From positions 733,739 through 797,738 of the forward strand of contig NZ_SJPU01000002.1 of NCBI RefSeq assembly GCF_007860105.1: a stretch of DNA of 64,000 nucleotides. The letters are read 5' to 3'. The notes below the pieces were generated by a model. It saw only the letters and a list, made by a program, of their open reading frames with translations. It searched no databases and was not told the DNA's origin. The stretch is from Allorhodopirellula heiligendammensis (GTDB lineage: Bacteria; Planctomycetota; Planctomycetia; Pirellulales; Pirellulaceae). Below, piece after piece: positions 35,996 to 45,094 of the stretch (its first letter is position 1; each line of letters begins with the position of its first letter). Made by a program: the position numbers and the translations under genes.

Positions 35996-36919
35996 CTACT
36001 TCAGTCGATCCCAAACGCGGACGTAATCAACTAGCATCGTCGTGGGAAACTCCTCTGTCACTTTCACCTCGGCCGGCACAAACCCCTTTGCGGTATAAGT
36101 CGAATAAGGGGGACGAAGCCCAAGTGACAGGGCAACGTGCATTTCGCGATGCCAATAACGATTCTGTTTCTGTCCAATCGCTGTGCCGTCGATGAACCAC
36201 GTGATGGTTTTAGGAGTGATCTCGCAACCATACGTGTGAAAATCACTGCGAGGGTCAAACGGCAGACGTACTTCGTTGGCTTGTTCAGCCTTAAACCGTT
36301 CGTCGTTGGGGCGGTGCCACTCGCGTCTCAACATACCTGGTTTACCGTTCGACACGATCGCGTGGAGGTTGCAATCCGCAATGCGCTCGTTGCCTTCGAG
36401 TCGATCACCGCGCTGGGTCAGTTCGACAATGTCCACTTCGCTGTATCGCGTCTCGTCCTTCGGCACAATCGTATCGTCAATTTTGCTATACAGCCAGAAC
36501 GACGGGCACACGCCGGGAAACAGGGGAGCCCCCTGAATCCGCGCCTCGTAGTAACCATACGTGCCTGTCACGTGCGACTTCAACATACCTGAGGTGTAGG
36601 GGGTCGGAGGCCTGCCTCCCTTGACGATCGGTGCTGGCAATCGTCGCATCGCAATCTGCACGTGACCGTCCGATACTGCAACATTCGCATCGTTGTCCCA
36701 AACCCAGGCCCCAAAATTCTCGGGAGACTGATTCCACTTGAGCCAATCCACTTCATCATCATTGAAATCGTCCGACCGATCCCAGCGAATGCGCCACTGG
36801 TCCGTCGATTTGGAGGACAAAGGTATGGAATTCTTACTCGTCTGAGCGAATACGAGCGTTGGGTAGCAGGTCGCCAGCGATATCGCGATGACCGCGCTAA
36901 GGATGAATCGGTGTCTCAC
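35996..36919 (-). CDS. Secreted GH16 family glycoside hydrolase
   Basis: A 307-residue secreted endo-beta-glycanase of family GH16. After the signal peptide (1-25) it shows WDRSDDFND, the TSGMLKSH and YGYYEARIQ strands, FPGVCPSFWLYS, and the catalytic E-x-D-x-x-E motif EVDIVE (about residues 161-166: nucleophile E161, acid/base E166). The beta-bulge form of the motif occurs in agarases, carrageenases, porphyranases and laminarinases, so a marine galactan or beta-glucan is likely. The start is GTG at 36919, since GGAG lies nine bases upstream; a TTG farther out has none. Confidence 0.92.
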   Translation of the reverse strand: MRHRFILSAVIAISLATCYPTLVFAQTSKNSIPLSSKSTDQWRIRWDRSDDFNDDEVDWLKWNQSPENFGAWVWDNDANVAVSDGHVQIAMRRLPAPIVKGGRPPTPYTSGMLKSHVTGTYGYYEARIQGAPLFPGVCPSFWLYSKIDDTIVPKDETRYSEVDIVELTQRGDRLEGNERIADCNLHAIVSNGKPGMLRREWHRPNDERFKAEQANEVRLPFDPRSDFHTYGCEITPKTITWFIDGTAIGQKQNRYWHREMHVALSLGLRPPYSTYTAKGFVPAEVKVTEEFPTTMLVDYVRVWDRLK

Positions 36920-37352
36920 AGTTATTTTCTCCGCCAAAGGGGTTCCAGGTTGATCACCCGCGGTGATCCCGGCAACAAACGCGCCGCTACGTTGACTTTA
37001 CGCTCAGCGACAACACACACGTCGCACAACACACACGTCGCCCAGTACATGCGTGATGCTCAAGTCCGGCTGCAGTTGCTCCAGGATCTCCAGTTTACCG
37101 AATGCAATGACTTCTCTGACTTCAGACGATCCCGCACCATCGTATCAATTTCACCGCAGCACATGTTATGCGGAATCGTCCTCCGCGTCGGACTTGGCAG
37201 CTTCTGCACTCTGTCGGGGTAATCACACTCGTGAGCCACGCCGACTAATCGTCACGCAATCCCAACGAACAAACAATTTCGGTCGCACTTGCTGGAAAAG
37301 AAACGATTCGCATGATTTTTGTGTCTGGTTAGGCGTTTCGCGCCCGCCGAGT
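36920..37352. other. Intergenic region with a short tandem repeat
   Basis: A 15-base unit, caacacacacgtcgc, occurs twice in tandem at 37011-37025 and 37027-37041. No gene or terminator is evident. The promoter of the GH16 gene should lie here, since that gene starts at 36919 and is read leftwards. Confidence 0.4.
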
Positions 37353-37682
37353 TCAGTGATCTTCTGAAACGTCTCGACGTGCTCGATCCCAAACGCTGGC
37401 CCCCTCGATGGGCACATCGGCGGAGGTAACCTGACCCTTCCGCTCGTCAAAGCTACGCGAATCCAAGTACAGTCGCTCGACCTTCGCGCGTGCCCAATCC
37501 GTCTTGCGGAGAAATCTTAACGAGCTACTGATGCTCGGTTCGCAATTGAAGCAGTGGATGTTAATGCGATCTCCCAGTCGCTCCCAACCATACTCCGCAA
37601 CCAAATATTCGAGCATCGCCTTGAGGGTCACGCCGTGGAGCGGATTATTTGGCTGAGATCTGTTTGGCTGAATCGGATTCAC
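37353..37682 (-). CDS. VF530 (DUF2132) family DNA-binding protein
   Basis: A 109-residue protein whose first 70 residues are the VF530 domain: NNPLHGVTLKAMLEYLVAEY, GWERLGDRINIHCFNC, then SISSSLRFLRKTDWAR and the YLD end. The fold is a small SAP-like helical DNA-binding module known from structural genomics; its role is unknown. The last 30 residues are polar and unrelated. Start is GTG at 37682. Confidence 0.88.
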   Translation of the reverse strand: MNPIQPNRSQPNNPLHGVTLKAMLEYLVAEYGWERLGDRINIHCFNCEPSISSSLRFLRKTDWARAKVERLYLDSRSFDERKGQVTSADVPIEGASVWDRARRDVSEDH

Positions 37683-37833
37683 TGCGCTAACTTCGGCTCG
37701 TTTTGATTAACTTGGATACGAATTCTGACTAACCGCTTCAGCAACTCTGCATGTTCGATCTGGCTCAGTTCTTGGCGGAAGGCGTCAGCAAGTGCAGTGC
37801 CTCGGATTCCTGCCAACTATCTGCCGGCTCGTT

Positions 37834-38106
37834 TCAGGATTTAGCAAGCGGTCGAATGGCAAGATGCTCGAGCGGTGCGGTTGCTTCAATCATCGGTGAG
37901 AAGCTGTTTCCGGTCAACATGAAAACTTGTTCGAGTTCCCCGGTATTGTCCTGGACTCCGAGCACAAACGTCTGACCAAAAATAATGAGTTGCCTCATAA
38001 GCAATCCAAACCGCTCAAAGATGCCGCCGGCAATTGCTGTCGAAGGAACTCGCCGCTCGGCGGGCCGCCCGGAAATATCATCGGCCTGGAGACGGGAGAA
38101 ACACAA
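37834..38106 (-). CDS. Possible small hypothetical protein
   Basis: A 90-residue frame with sound codon composition (ATG start at 38106) ending PLEHLAIRPLAKS. The middle (LLMRQLIIFGQTFVLGVQDN) is hydrophobic. No clear ribosome site and no family known to me. It could be a real small gene or the relic of one. The remainder of 37683-38202 shows nothing else. Confidence 0.3.
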   Translation of the reverse strand: MCFSRLQADDISGRPAERRVPSTAIAGGIFERFGLLMRQLIIFGQTFVLGVQDNTGELEQVFMLTGNSFSPMIEATAPLEHLAIRPLAKS

Positions 38107-38202
38107 TTTGGTTGAGAACAGCCACTGCAGTATTCGTCAGCAAAGATTATGATTTCCCGAAGCAAACAACGTTCAGCCGAAAAGATTGGAAGAATCACGA
38201 AC

Positions 38203-38502
38203 ATGAAAGTCATCGTAGATCTGTGTGTCGTCCCCATGGGAGTTGGAGTTTCCGTAGGAAAATACGTTGTGGAGTGCCAAAAGGTATTGCAGGCAGCTGG
38301 GTTGAATCATCAAGTCCACGCATACGGCACGAACATCGAAGGCGACTGGGACGAAGTGTTCACCGCGATCAAGCGTTGCCACGAGCATGTTCACGCAATG
38401 GGTGCACCGCGAATTACAACAACCATCAAAGCTGGAACTCGGACGGACCGCGAGCAGTCCATGCAGGACAAGATCGACAGCGTGGTCAAGCAGGAACTTT
38501 AA
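38203..38502 (+). CDS. MTH1187-type thiamine-binding protein
   Basis: A 99-residue ferredoxin-like fold protein of the MTH1187/YkoF-related family, which binds thiamine or related molecules as a tetramer. Landmarks are VDLCVVPMGVGVSVGKYV, HAYGTNIEGDWDEVFTAIKRCHEHVH and the PRITTTIKAGTRTDR strand. The start at 38203 gives the usual length. No TPP-riboswitch-like sequence is visible before it, so any regulation by thiamine is not evident. It stands alone. Confidence 0.9.
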   Translation: MKVIVDLCVVPMGVGVSVGKYVVECQKVLQAAGLNHQVHAYGTNIEGDWDEVFTAIKRCHEHVHAMGAPRITTTIKAGTRTDREQSMQDKIDSVVKQEL

Positions 38503-39082
38503 TTCGCGATATCACGCGGCGACTGCATGATTCTCGTCAAGTCGCATGCTAGCCTTTCTTCGATGTTCCAACACGTGTTGCTTGAAGCTGTGGGCATTGC
38601 GCAGGGCCGACCCATACCAACTCGTTGTTTTGCCAAGGACTTTCGCGAGGAAGTTCCGGGTTCAGCGGGTCTTTCTGCGACGCATCGCGATGCTCTTTTC
38701 GTCGTCAATTTGTTCTAACAGGCTAATCGCGAAACGTTTGAGCAAGGTAGAGTTTTTCCGCGAGCATACGATTGCGACCCCGGCTTTCATCCTCTTGCAA
38801 CGTGCATTCTAGGCACCAGTGAAATGTGAGCTAGTCTCCAATTCCTGTACCACCAACGGCATGACTTAAGATGCGGCGGGTAGGCTGTCCTGGTCAGCCA
38901 TTGACGATTAGCGTGACAGCGCTGTTCCCTCAGTCGCCGTTCAGTATTGTCGATGCGGCGCATCCAACCTCTGACTTTGGCGTTCGAAACGGAATGGTTA
39001 TAAAAAATGCCATGCGTGTTTCTGTCCACCGCACATTGAGCGTCGCGCCAATGCCCATTGTGGCCTGCGTCGACATCATCTG
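38503..39082. other. Intergenic region, no gene recognised
   Basis: A 580-bp gap between convergent genes. Several short frames overlap on both strands, but none carries a known motif. No terminator with a T run is evident. Confidence 0.35.
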
Positions 39083-40813
39083 CTACTTCGCTTTCGCTGT
39101 GGACGCCCTCATCCGAACTTCTTGGACCGGATGGACCTTTCCATCGATGTGCAGCTGAGCTTCCATAAATCCGGTTCCTTTTGGCAGCCTAATATCCGTC
39201 AACTCGACCTGGGTTGGGACGTCGTCAAATTCCTTGACGATCGTTTTGTCCATCCAAATGAACTTCACCGTGGCGGCCTGCCCATAATGTCGTCGATGCG
39301 GAACGATCGAAATATCGAAGCGATCGATCTGTCCGGGGTTGCTCATTCGCCATCGGCCATAGTTGTTGGGACGCCACCCCGTCTTGTCACCCCACCAGTC
39401 TTGCCAGGTAAATCGGAAGTCTAGTTTCTGCTCAGGATTCAGTTCGGTGGGATATGGCATACCGTCATTACGCCGCAGTTGAGCCGTTACGTCGTCGAAC
39501 CACGTTTCGTATTCTCGAACGAAAGCCTTGACCATGTCCGGATGTTTGTCGGACTGGTCCTGCGTTTCGCCAGGATCCTGTTTGATGTTGTAAAGCTCAA
39601 AACCTGTTGGCCCGCCTCGATTACCGACCACTTTCCACGGTCCACGACGCACCATGCAGTTTTCGTACTTCGGAGGGACATTCGCGCGGTTATGCTGCAT
39701 GAAGAGATAACGCTGTTGGAATTCCTGCGTTTCGCCATGCAGCAGACCGAGGATGCTCTCGCCATCGACCTTTACGTCGGCGGGCAAGCCAATTCCGCAA
39801 GCATCTGCCAGGGTCGGAAGCAAATCGATGTGCATCGCCGGAGTATCGAACTTACGCCCGCCGTCGAGTGTTTGGGGCCACTGAATCACAAATGGAGAGC
39901 GGATACCGTTTTCGTAAACGCTACCTTTTTTGGCCCTCAATCCGGCAGTGAAATAGGTCGAGTTCGGACCGTTGTCGCTCATGAAAATGATGATCGTGTT
40001 CTCACGCAGGCCCATTTTCTCCACGGCTTCGAGCAGGCGTCCGAAGGCACCGTCGAATTGAGTAATCATCCCGTAGATCGGCGCGACCCAGTCTCGTCCA
40101 TTGGGATCTCGAAGGTCCTGTTTGTCGTACTCCGCACGAAATTCATTCGCGACGTCGAATGGCGAGTGAGGAACGTTGAGTGGCAGGTAGCAAAAGAACG
40201 GCTGCTCACCCGAATCCTTCATGAATTGAATGGATTCGTCGATGAAGACATCTGTGCAGTAGCCTTTGGCTTTCTTAAAAGTGTCGTTGTACTGCAGCGT
40301 CGGATCCCAATAGGTGTTGCCAGGGTAGTCGGCAAATTGCCCGATGCCGCCACCGCCATGAACGACGACTTTTTGAAAGCCTTGGTCCTGGGCACGCATC
40401 GGAAAGTTTTCACCCAGATGCCACTTGCCGAAAATGCCAGTGCGGTAACCAGCGTCCGCAAAGACTTCCGCAATGGTCGTCTCCTCCGGATTCATGTTGG
40501 ACCGCCCAATGTACGTGTCGTGCGCTCCGGTTCGAAAATGATATCGCCCCGTCATCAGCGACGAACGTGTCGGCGTGCACATTGGCGAGACGTAGAAGTT
40601 CGTCAGCTCTGTTCCCTCGGCGGCAAACCGATCGAGATTGGGAGTTTTCAAGACCTCATTCCCATGGAATCCAACTTCCGCCCAGCCCTGGTCGTCAGTC
40701 ATCACCAGAATGACGTTAGGCCTGGACTCGGCGGCAACCGCTAACGTCATGCTCGAAAGCCAGGCCACGATCCAGGCGATGCTCTGAATGCTCATATTGA
40801 TTTCAATTCCCAT
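39083..40813 (-). CDS. Secreted sulfatase, class I FGly (CTPTR)
   Basis: A 576-residue formylglycine sulfatase. Signal peptide to about residue 28, then NVILVMTDDQGW (metal Asp pair) and CTPTRSSLMTGR with the modified Cys79. The second metal motif IFMSDNGPN is also present. About 130 residues beyond the usual core (from roughly 440) include FDISIVPHRRHYGQAATVKF and may be a small accessory domain. The substrate is unknown. Its upstream neighbour is an exported nucleoside-hydrolase-like gene, 115 bases away on the same strand. A Met six residues in is an alternative start. Confidence 0.93.
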   Translation of the reverse strand: MGIEINMSIQSIAWIVAWLSSMTLAVAAESRPNVILVMTDDQGWAEVGFHGNEVLKTPNLDRFAAEGTELTNFYVSPMCTPTRSSLMTGRYHFRTGAHDTYIGRSNMNPEETTIAEVFADAGYRTGIFGKWHLGENFPMRAQDQGFQKVVVHGGGGIGQFADYPGNTYWDPTLQYNDTFKKAKGYCTDVFIDESIQFMKDSGEQPFFCYLPLNVPHSPFDVANEFRAEYDKQDLRDPNGRDWVAPIYGMITQFDGAFGRLLEAVEKMGLRENTIIIFMSDNGPNSTYFTAGLRAKKGSVYENGIRSPFVIQWPQTLDGGRKFDTPAMHIDLLPTLADACGIGLPADVKVDGESILGLLHGETQEFQQRYLFMQHNRANVPPKYENCMVRRGPWKVVGNRGGPTGFELYNIKQDPGETQDQSDKHPDMVKAFVREYETWFDDVTAQLRRNDGMPYPTELNPEQKLDFRFTWQDWWGDKTGWRPNNYGRWRMSNPGQIDRFDISIVPHRRHYGQAATVKFIWMDKTIVKEFDDVPTQVELTDIRLPKGTGFMEAQLHIDGKVHPVQEVRMRASTAKAK

Positions 40814-40928
40814 CTATTTTCCACGTTTCGATGCCGGTTCGGAGCCCGCTGTCTGAGAGCATTTTACGCGAGTTACGTCCGATTGTCGTGTGGTAGCCGG
40901 CCCCCTGTATGGCGAGGTCCAGCCAGGC

Positions 40929-42428
40929 TTACTTATCGTGCCGACGTGGCTTCGTTGCATCAATCTTCATAAACGCCTGTGCCTCCTCAAAACTGATGTC
41001 GCGGTAGAGTACGAATCGGTCGATCTGAAGCAACGCGGAACGTCCTGACAGTTGCAGCTTGTACTCGCCGGGTTCAGCAAACGTGACGTTGAGCCATGAG
41101 TGATAGTGATCCGGCTCCAGAACCCCGTTCATACCAAACACGACTTTGCTTCGACCGTAGAACTTATGGAATCCGGTAACCCGGCCTTTCGCCATTTGCA
41201 CGGCATCGGGGAAGTTGATCCACACGTCGTTTGACTTGTCGCCCTCCGCCGCGGCAGGCTGACGCATGAACCACTTGACGGTATACGACCCTGGCGTTTC
41301 GATCGTTAGCGGAACTTCGATTGTCTGTTGAGCGTCGACCGCATCGTACTTATTCGGTCCTGCGTACTGGATGTAGCCCCCCCCGAACGCGTCGTCGGAT
41401 TCGACCTTCTCCCACTCCCCTCCGAGCATGAATTGCTCGGCTTCGACAATCAGCAACTTGCCCGCCTGCACAGCCTGGGCAAGTTCCGCCTGCAGGTCAC
41501 GTGCAACTCCAGGCAACTGCGTTTCTCCGTCAACGACGTTGCTGTTCGGTATACCGCTTCCCAAGAGGGCTTCAAACTTCGCGGGGCTGCCGTTTGCATC
41601 TCCTAGCAACAGCCAATAGAGCATCCCTGCGTCGGAGATGTCCGCCTTGCCTCCAGAATGGGCCTGCATGCGCTCATAGATCCAGCGCACATTGGGGTCG
41701 CGATGATCTCGCATCCAATGCCAGGGAGAGAAGTCTCTCTCTGAGTTCCAAAGAACCTCTGGATCCCAATGACCGTTCTGGTCCTTGATTCGTTGATACT
41801 TCATCAATCCACCGCTGTAGTCGATCGCTTGTTGGAGTGTGTGATGCGACGGTCGACGCAAGTGATCATCGTTGTACCCGCTGTGGGAAACGATATAGAC
41901 ATGCGTCAACGCAGCGCCATCTCCTTGATCGACAACTTCTTTCACGACTTGGTAGAAGAACTCGGCAGGGCCCATGTGAACAAAATAGAGTGGATCATCT
42001 ACCGTCGACTTCGCGAGCTCTGCTTTTAAGTGATCCTGAGCGCCATTCAAATCTTTCGTTACATCAAAGAATAGACCCGGAGCGAATCCCCAACGCTGTA
42101 CCGCCCCGTCGACACCAATCTTCATCTGGTTCTTTTCGTCTGGCCCAGGGGGTGCTGCGATAAAATTGTTGTAAGAGTAATGAACAAGCTTGTCTCGCAT
42201 CTTCAATTTGGCAAGAATCGCTAACGCGGCGGGAGTGGCGCCCCAGTCATCCGGGTCACCAGTTTTCCAATGATGCCCCTGGTCAGGTGCGCTGTTGCCG
42301 TCGGCACTAACCGCGATTCGGTTCTCCTTGTACTCCCAAGATTGGGAGAATGCTTCGTGAGATGTTGAACCAAACAGCACTAACAGCAACAAACCACCGC
42401 TGGCGTTTCGACGACTAAAATACGACAT
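40929..42428 (-). CDS. Exported nucleoside-hydrolase-like protein with a C-terminal binding domain
   Basis: A 499-residue exported protein (signal peptide ends about FSQS). The N-terminal 300 residues have RIAVSADGNSAPDQGHHW then DPDDWGATPAALAILAKL, and DDPLYFVHMGPAEFFYQVV, which recall the Asp-rich metal site and core strands of nucleoside-hydrolase-like folds. The last 180 residues (LLIVEAEQFMLGG ... GSYTVKWFMRQP ... FAEPGEYKLQLSGR) look like a CBM6/35-type beta-sandwich. A sugar-cleaving role beside the sulfatase is plausible but not shown. Assignment is tentative. ATG at 42428 preferred over GTG at 42443. Confidence 0.6.
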   Translation of the reverse strand: MSYFSRRNASGGLLLLVLFGSTSHEAFSQSWEYKENRIAVSADGNSAPDQGHHWKTGDPDDWGATPAALAILAKLKMRDKLVHYSYNNFIAAPPGPDEKNQMKIGVDGAVQRWGFAPGLFFDVTKDLNGAQDHLKAELAKSTVDDPLYFVHMGPAEFFYQVVKEVVDQGDGAALTHVYIVSHSGYNDDHLRRPSHHTLQQAIDYSGGLMKYQRIKDQNGHWDPEVLWNSERDFSPWHWMRDHRDPNVRWIYERMQAHSGGKADISDAGMLYWLLLGDANGSPAKFEALLGSGIPNSNVVDGETQLPGVARDLQAELAQAVQAGKLLIVEAEQFMLGGEWEKVESDDAFGGGYIQYAGPNKYDAVDAQQTIEVPLTIETPGSYTVKWFMRQPAAAEGDKSNDVWINFPDAVQMAKGRVTGFHKFYGRSKVVFGMNGVLEPDHYHSWLNVTFAEPGEYKLQLSGRSALLQIDRFVLYRDISFEEAQAFMKIDATKPRRHDK

Positions 42429-43001
42429 AACATTTAGATCCACATTTAAAACTATTGAAAGCGAACGCGATCTGGATTCGGCCCAGTTGAATTGCTAACC
42501 GGTTAGTACTTTTGGGTCTGTAAGAGACACGACCATGGCTTCAATTGAAGCATAGTGTTTATGATGCATTTCCTATCCAATACTTCTTTTGCCTCGATTC
42601 GGTCGTTCGCTAAAACTGAAAAGCAAGTAGCATACCTGTGGGGCGGCCACATGCATCTCGGGAATGGCAAGTATAGGCGTCTGACATGAAGCCAACGTGA
42701 AACCCGAATCGATTTCTCGGAAAATTTGGCCACGGGAGGATACTAGTTCAATTTCATGTTAAATTAAGGTGAGGTTGCTAGAATCGGTGTTGTGTGCAGT
42801 CTCGTTTGGCTCTCGGGGTTGCGAGATGTTGCGAACGGCTCAATGCAGTTTACGCAGTGGATGACGCACTGAGCGGTTCGGCGGGGGCAGTGCTGCTCAC
42901 AGCGTGGCGTTGCCCAGCGAAGCCGGGCGGGCGACGCTCTAAGGTGGCTCGTCTACGCTGTGCGGTCTTGACAATCATCAAACACCAGCCAGCCACATTC
43001 T
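42429..43001. other. Intergenic region, no gene recognised
   Basis: A 573-bp gap. The left half is AT-richer than its surroundings. The right half holds an imperfect GC-rich palindrome near 42905-42945 (gcgtggcgttgccc ... gggcgggcgacgc), probably a dispersed repeat. No coding sequence is supported. Confidence 0.35.
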
Positions 43002-43238
43002 GTGAGGAACTTTCACGTGCTACAAATCTCCACGATTCTTATTGCCTTGAGCTTGGCTGCTTCCGAAACGCCTGCCAGGTGGGATTTCGAAGCAGACGAA
43101 GTCGGAAGTCAGCCACAAGAGTTCTATTGCATTGAGACGAATGAGGCGCCGCACGCGAAGTGGGAGATCGTCCGTCACGATGGTGATCAAGTCCTGGCAC
43201 AGCTGGACGTCCACAAGAAGGATGGGCCTAGTCCTTAA
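43002..43238 (+). pseudogene. 5' fragment of an exported beta-sandwich protein, cut by an insertion sequence
   Basis: The frame begins with a short signal-like leader (ISTILIALSLAASE) and then WDFEADEVGSQPQEFYCIETN and WEIVRHDGDQVLAQLD, which match the start of DUF1080-like exported proteins of about 220 residues. After about 75 residues it runs into the left end of the insertion sequence at 43233 and closes. No continuation is found beyond the right end, where an opposite-strand gene begins at once, so the 3' part was lost before or during the insertion history. Confidence 0.6.
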
Positions 43239-45093
43239 TCAAGCGAAGCTTGATGAAGGTTTCGCGGTTGGCTGCGGAGTTTCTCGGCGCGCAGCTCCCA
43301 CCGCCCCAGCGACGCTGGTGGTGAATTTTGGTGGGTGAGTTGCTCATCGTCGAGTGGCTTTTTTGGGTTAGGCGTTGACGGCGGTATCAGTGCATCCAGA
43401 CACTGACTTCGTTGAGACCACGCCCGTCAGCAACGCAGCGGACGACGGATGTTGGAATTAATTAGCAGTAGAACATCAACCGATGGCCGGTAGCTCAGCA
43501 AGCGGTACACCAAGGTCCGACTGCGGCGGATGATTTGAGCAGGGACCATCAAGATGCGGTCGCGGAAGGTTCGGAAGTCCATCCCGATCACGCGTGATTT
43601 TGTCGCTGCTTGATCGATACGTTCTTGCTCCGTCCCGCTGGGCTTGATCAGCAGACCTGACCAAACTTTTAAATTCCAAGCCAATGATGCGATCACCATG
43701 TAGGCCCAGTTGCTTGTCAGATCGCTCAGCGGTGCGCTCAGGCAACACTGCTTCAGTTGGGCGATGTTGTTCTCTTGATCGCATCGTGCGTTGGCGTCGA
43801 CGACCACCTGGCGCGGCGACTTCATCTTCTTCGTCGCGTTAGTGATGTAGAAAAAGTAGACCGGCTGTTCCTTATCGAACAACCTCATCTGCCCGCGAGT
43901 CAAATGTACTTCTTTGTGAAGCACCACCACGCGGTAGGTCCTGTTGCACTTGCCCGGTTGATAGTCGAACTCAGCGATTCGTTCGCTGGCAAGTTTCTTG
44001 TTGAGGTAGCCATTCCTGACGACGATCTGTTCTTTAAATCGAGGCCGCCGTGCCCGTGGTTTCTCCACCGCCGGCTTCTGGCTACGCCTTCGTTTCATCG
44101 CCTTCCACGCCGAAGAGTCAAGGTTTTCAGCAATTTCGACCAATTTGGGCATCGCGTCGATACCAAAGACAAACTCGACGTTGTCAGCATCCCAACGATC
44201 GAAATTTTCGGTCAACGCGAAGTCGGTGTCACCTCGCAGCACGATCTTGCGGAAGCCTGCGTCGCGGCAACGCTGGACGGCCAAATCAAAATAGAATGCA
44301 GAGTTCTCGTGGCTGGGGCGGTTGCCGCTGCGGTTGGCGATAAACAGTGGCTCACGCGTGTTGGCTAACGTCACCACCAGCGGATGGTAGCCCCACTGGC
44401 CTTTGTAGTTGATGCCGATGCCCTGCTTTCGTTCGCCCGAAGTTTCGACCTGGGTTCCGTCGGCTTCGATGACGGCGCAGTCGAAGAACTCATCGGACTG
44501 CTGTTTCCAAACTTTCTCACGGACACGATTGAAGGCACTCATCAAGCTGAGCACGTGTCTGTCATTGAACCGGCGACAGAAGTCACCTGCGGTGGTTGGG
44601 TCAGGAATGCGATGGGCGCCGACCGCGTTGAGATAAGCTTCATCCTGTCGCCGGTCTTCGAGGTGATCCAAGCAGTTGCCACCGGCAAGAAGATTCAGCG
44701 AAATATTTAGAACGTGATCGGCCTCATCGTAAGGGAGATGCATTTTGAATAACTTAATGGCGCGGTTGATTTCGCCCCGCAGATCGAGTTGCTTGGTGAG
44801 CTGCAGCATCGCCCCGATGCCACCGGCCGCGATCGCTTGCTGCTTCTCGGCGAGTTCATAACTGATAGCAGGCGGTGTGATCATTGGCGACGACCAAGGC
44901 CCCTCAAACTTATCGATTCGGCGTCGCATTTTTCGCTTGCGTTCTTTGACTTTTCGTCGTAGCTTAGCGTTCACTCGAAACCCTCGTTTGCGTGCGTGGA
45001 TGGAAGGGGTAGTAACCTCCAATACACGCGTAAAACGCCGAGGGTTTTCGAGTTTTTCAGTTAAATAGAAAATCAAGCTTCGCTTGATTAAGG
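43233..45093 (-). mobile_element. Complete IS1380-family insertion sequence (1,861 bp)
   Basis: The element is bounded by perfect 22-bp inverted repeats (ccttaatcaagcgaagcttg..., 43233-43254 and 45072-45093), each of which also contains an internal palindrome (atcaagc gaa gcttgat). The six bases cctagt stand directly outside on both sides (43227-43232 and 45094-45099), as expected for a target-site duplication. One transposase is encoded on the minus strand. Intact ends and frame suggest a recent, perhaps active copy. Confidence 0.92.
43427..44974 (-). CDS. IS1380-family DDE transposase
   Basis: A transposase of about 515 residues. Characteristic pieces are GGIGAMLQLTKQLDL, ADHVLNISLNLLAGGNCLDHLEDRRQDE, the first catalytic Asp region (AVIEADGTQVETSG), the second (VVLRGDTDFALTENFDRW) and the Glu region (DANARCDQENNIAQLKQC). 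The frame is open into the right inverted repeat (TTG at 45076), but GTG at 44974 has a GAGGG site six bases before it and is the better start. Basic N-terminal helices probably bind the inverted repeats. Confidence 0.92.
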   Translation of the reverse strand: MNAKLRRKVKERKRKMRRRIDKFEGPWSSPMITPPAISYELAEKQQAIAAGGIGAMLQLTKQLDLRGEINRAIKLFKMHLPYDEADHVLNISLNLLAGGNCLDHLEDRRQDEAYLNAVGAHRIPDPTTAGDFCRRFNDRHVLSLMSAFNRVREKVWKQQSDEFFDCAVIEADGTQVETSGERKQGIGINYKGQWGYHPLVVTLANTREPLFIANRSGNRPSHENSAFYFDLAVQRCRDAGFRKIVLRGDTDFALTENFDRWDADNVEFVFGIDAMPKLVEIAENLDSSAWKAMKRRRSQKPAVEKPRARRPRFKEQIVVRNGYLNKKLASERIAEFDYQPGKCNRTYRVVVLHKEVHLTRGQMRLFDKEQPVYFFYITNATKKMKSPRQVVVDANARCDQENNIAQLKQCCLSAPLSDLTSNWAYMVIASLAWNLKVWSGLLIKPSGTEQERIDQAATKSRVIGMDFRTFRDRILMVPAQIIRRSRTLVYRLLSYRPSVDVLLLINSNIRRPLRC

Positions 45094-45094
45094 C

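Noticed and set aside
39479-40744. Plus-strand open frame of 421 codons
   Set aside because: It lies entirely opposite the sulfatase at 39083-40813, whose motifs are unambiguous. The translated plus-strand sequence shows no family pattern; it is a codon-bias shadow.
43757-44368. Plus-strand open frame of 203 codons inside the IS
   Set aside because: Exact antisense of the transposase; no motif or ribosome site.
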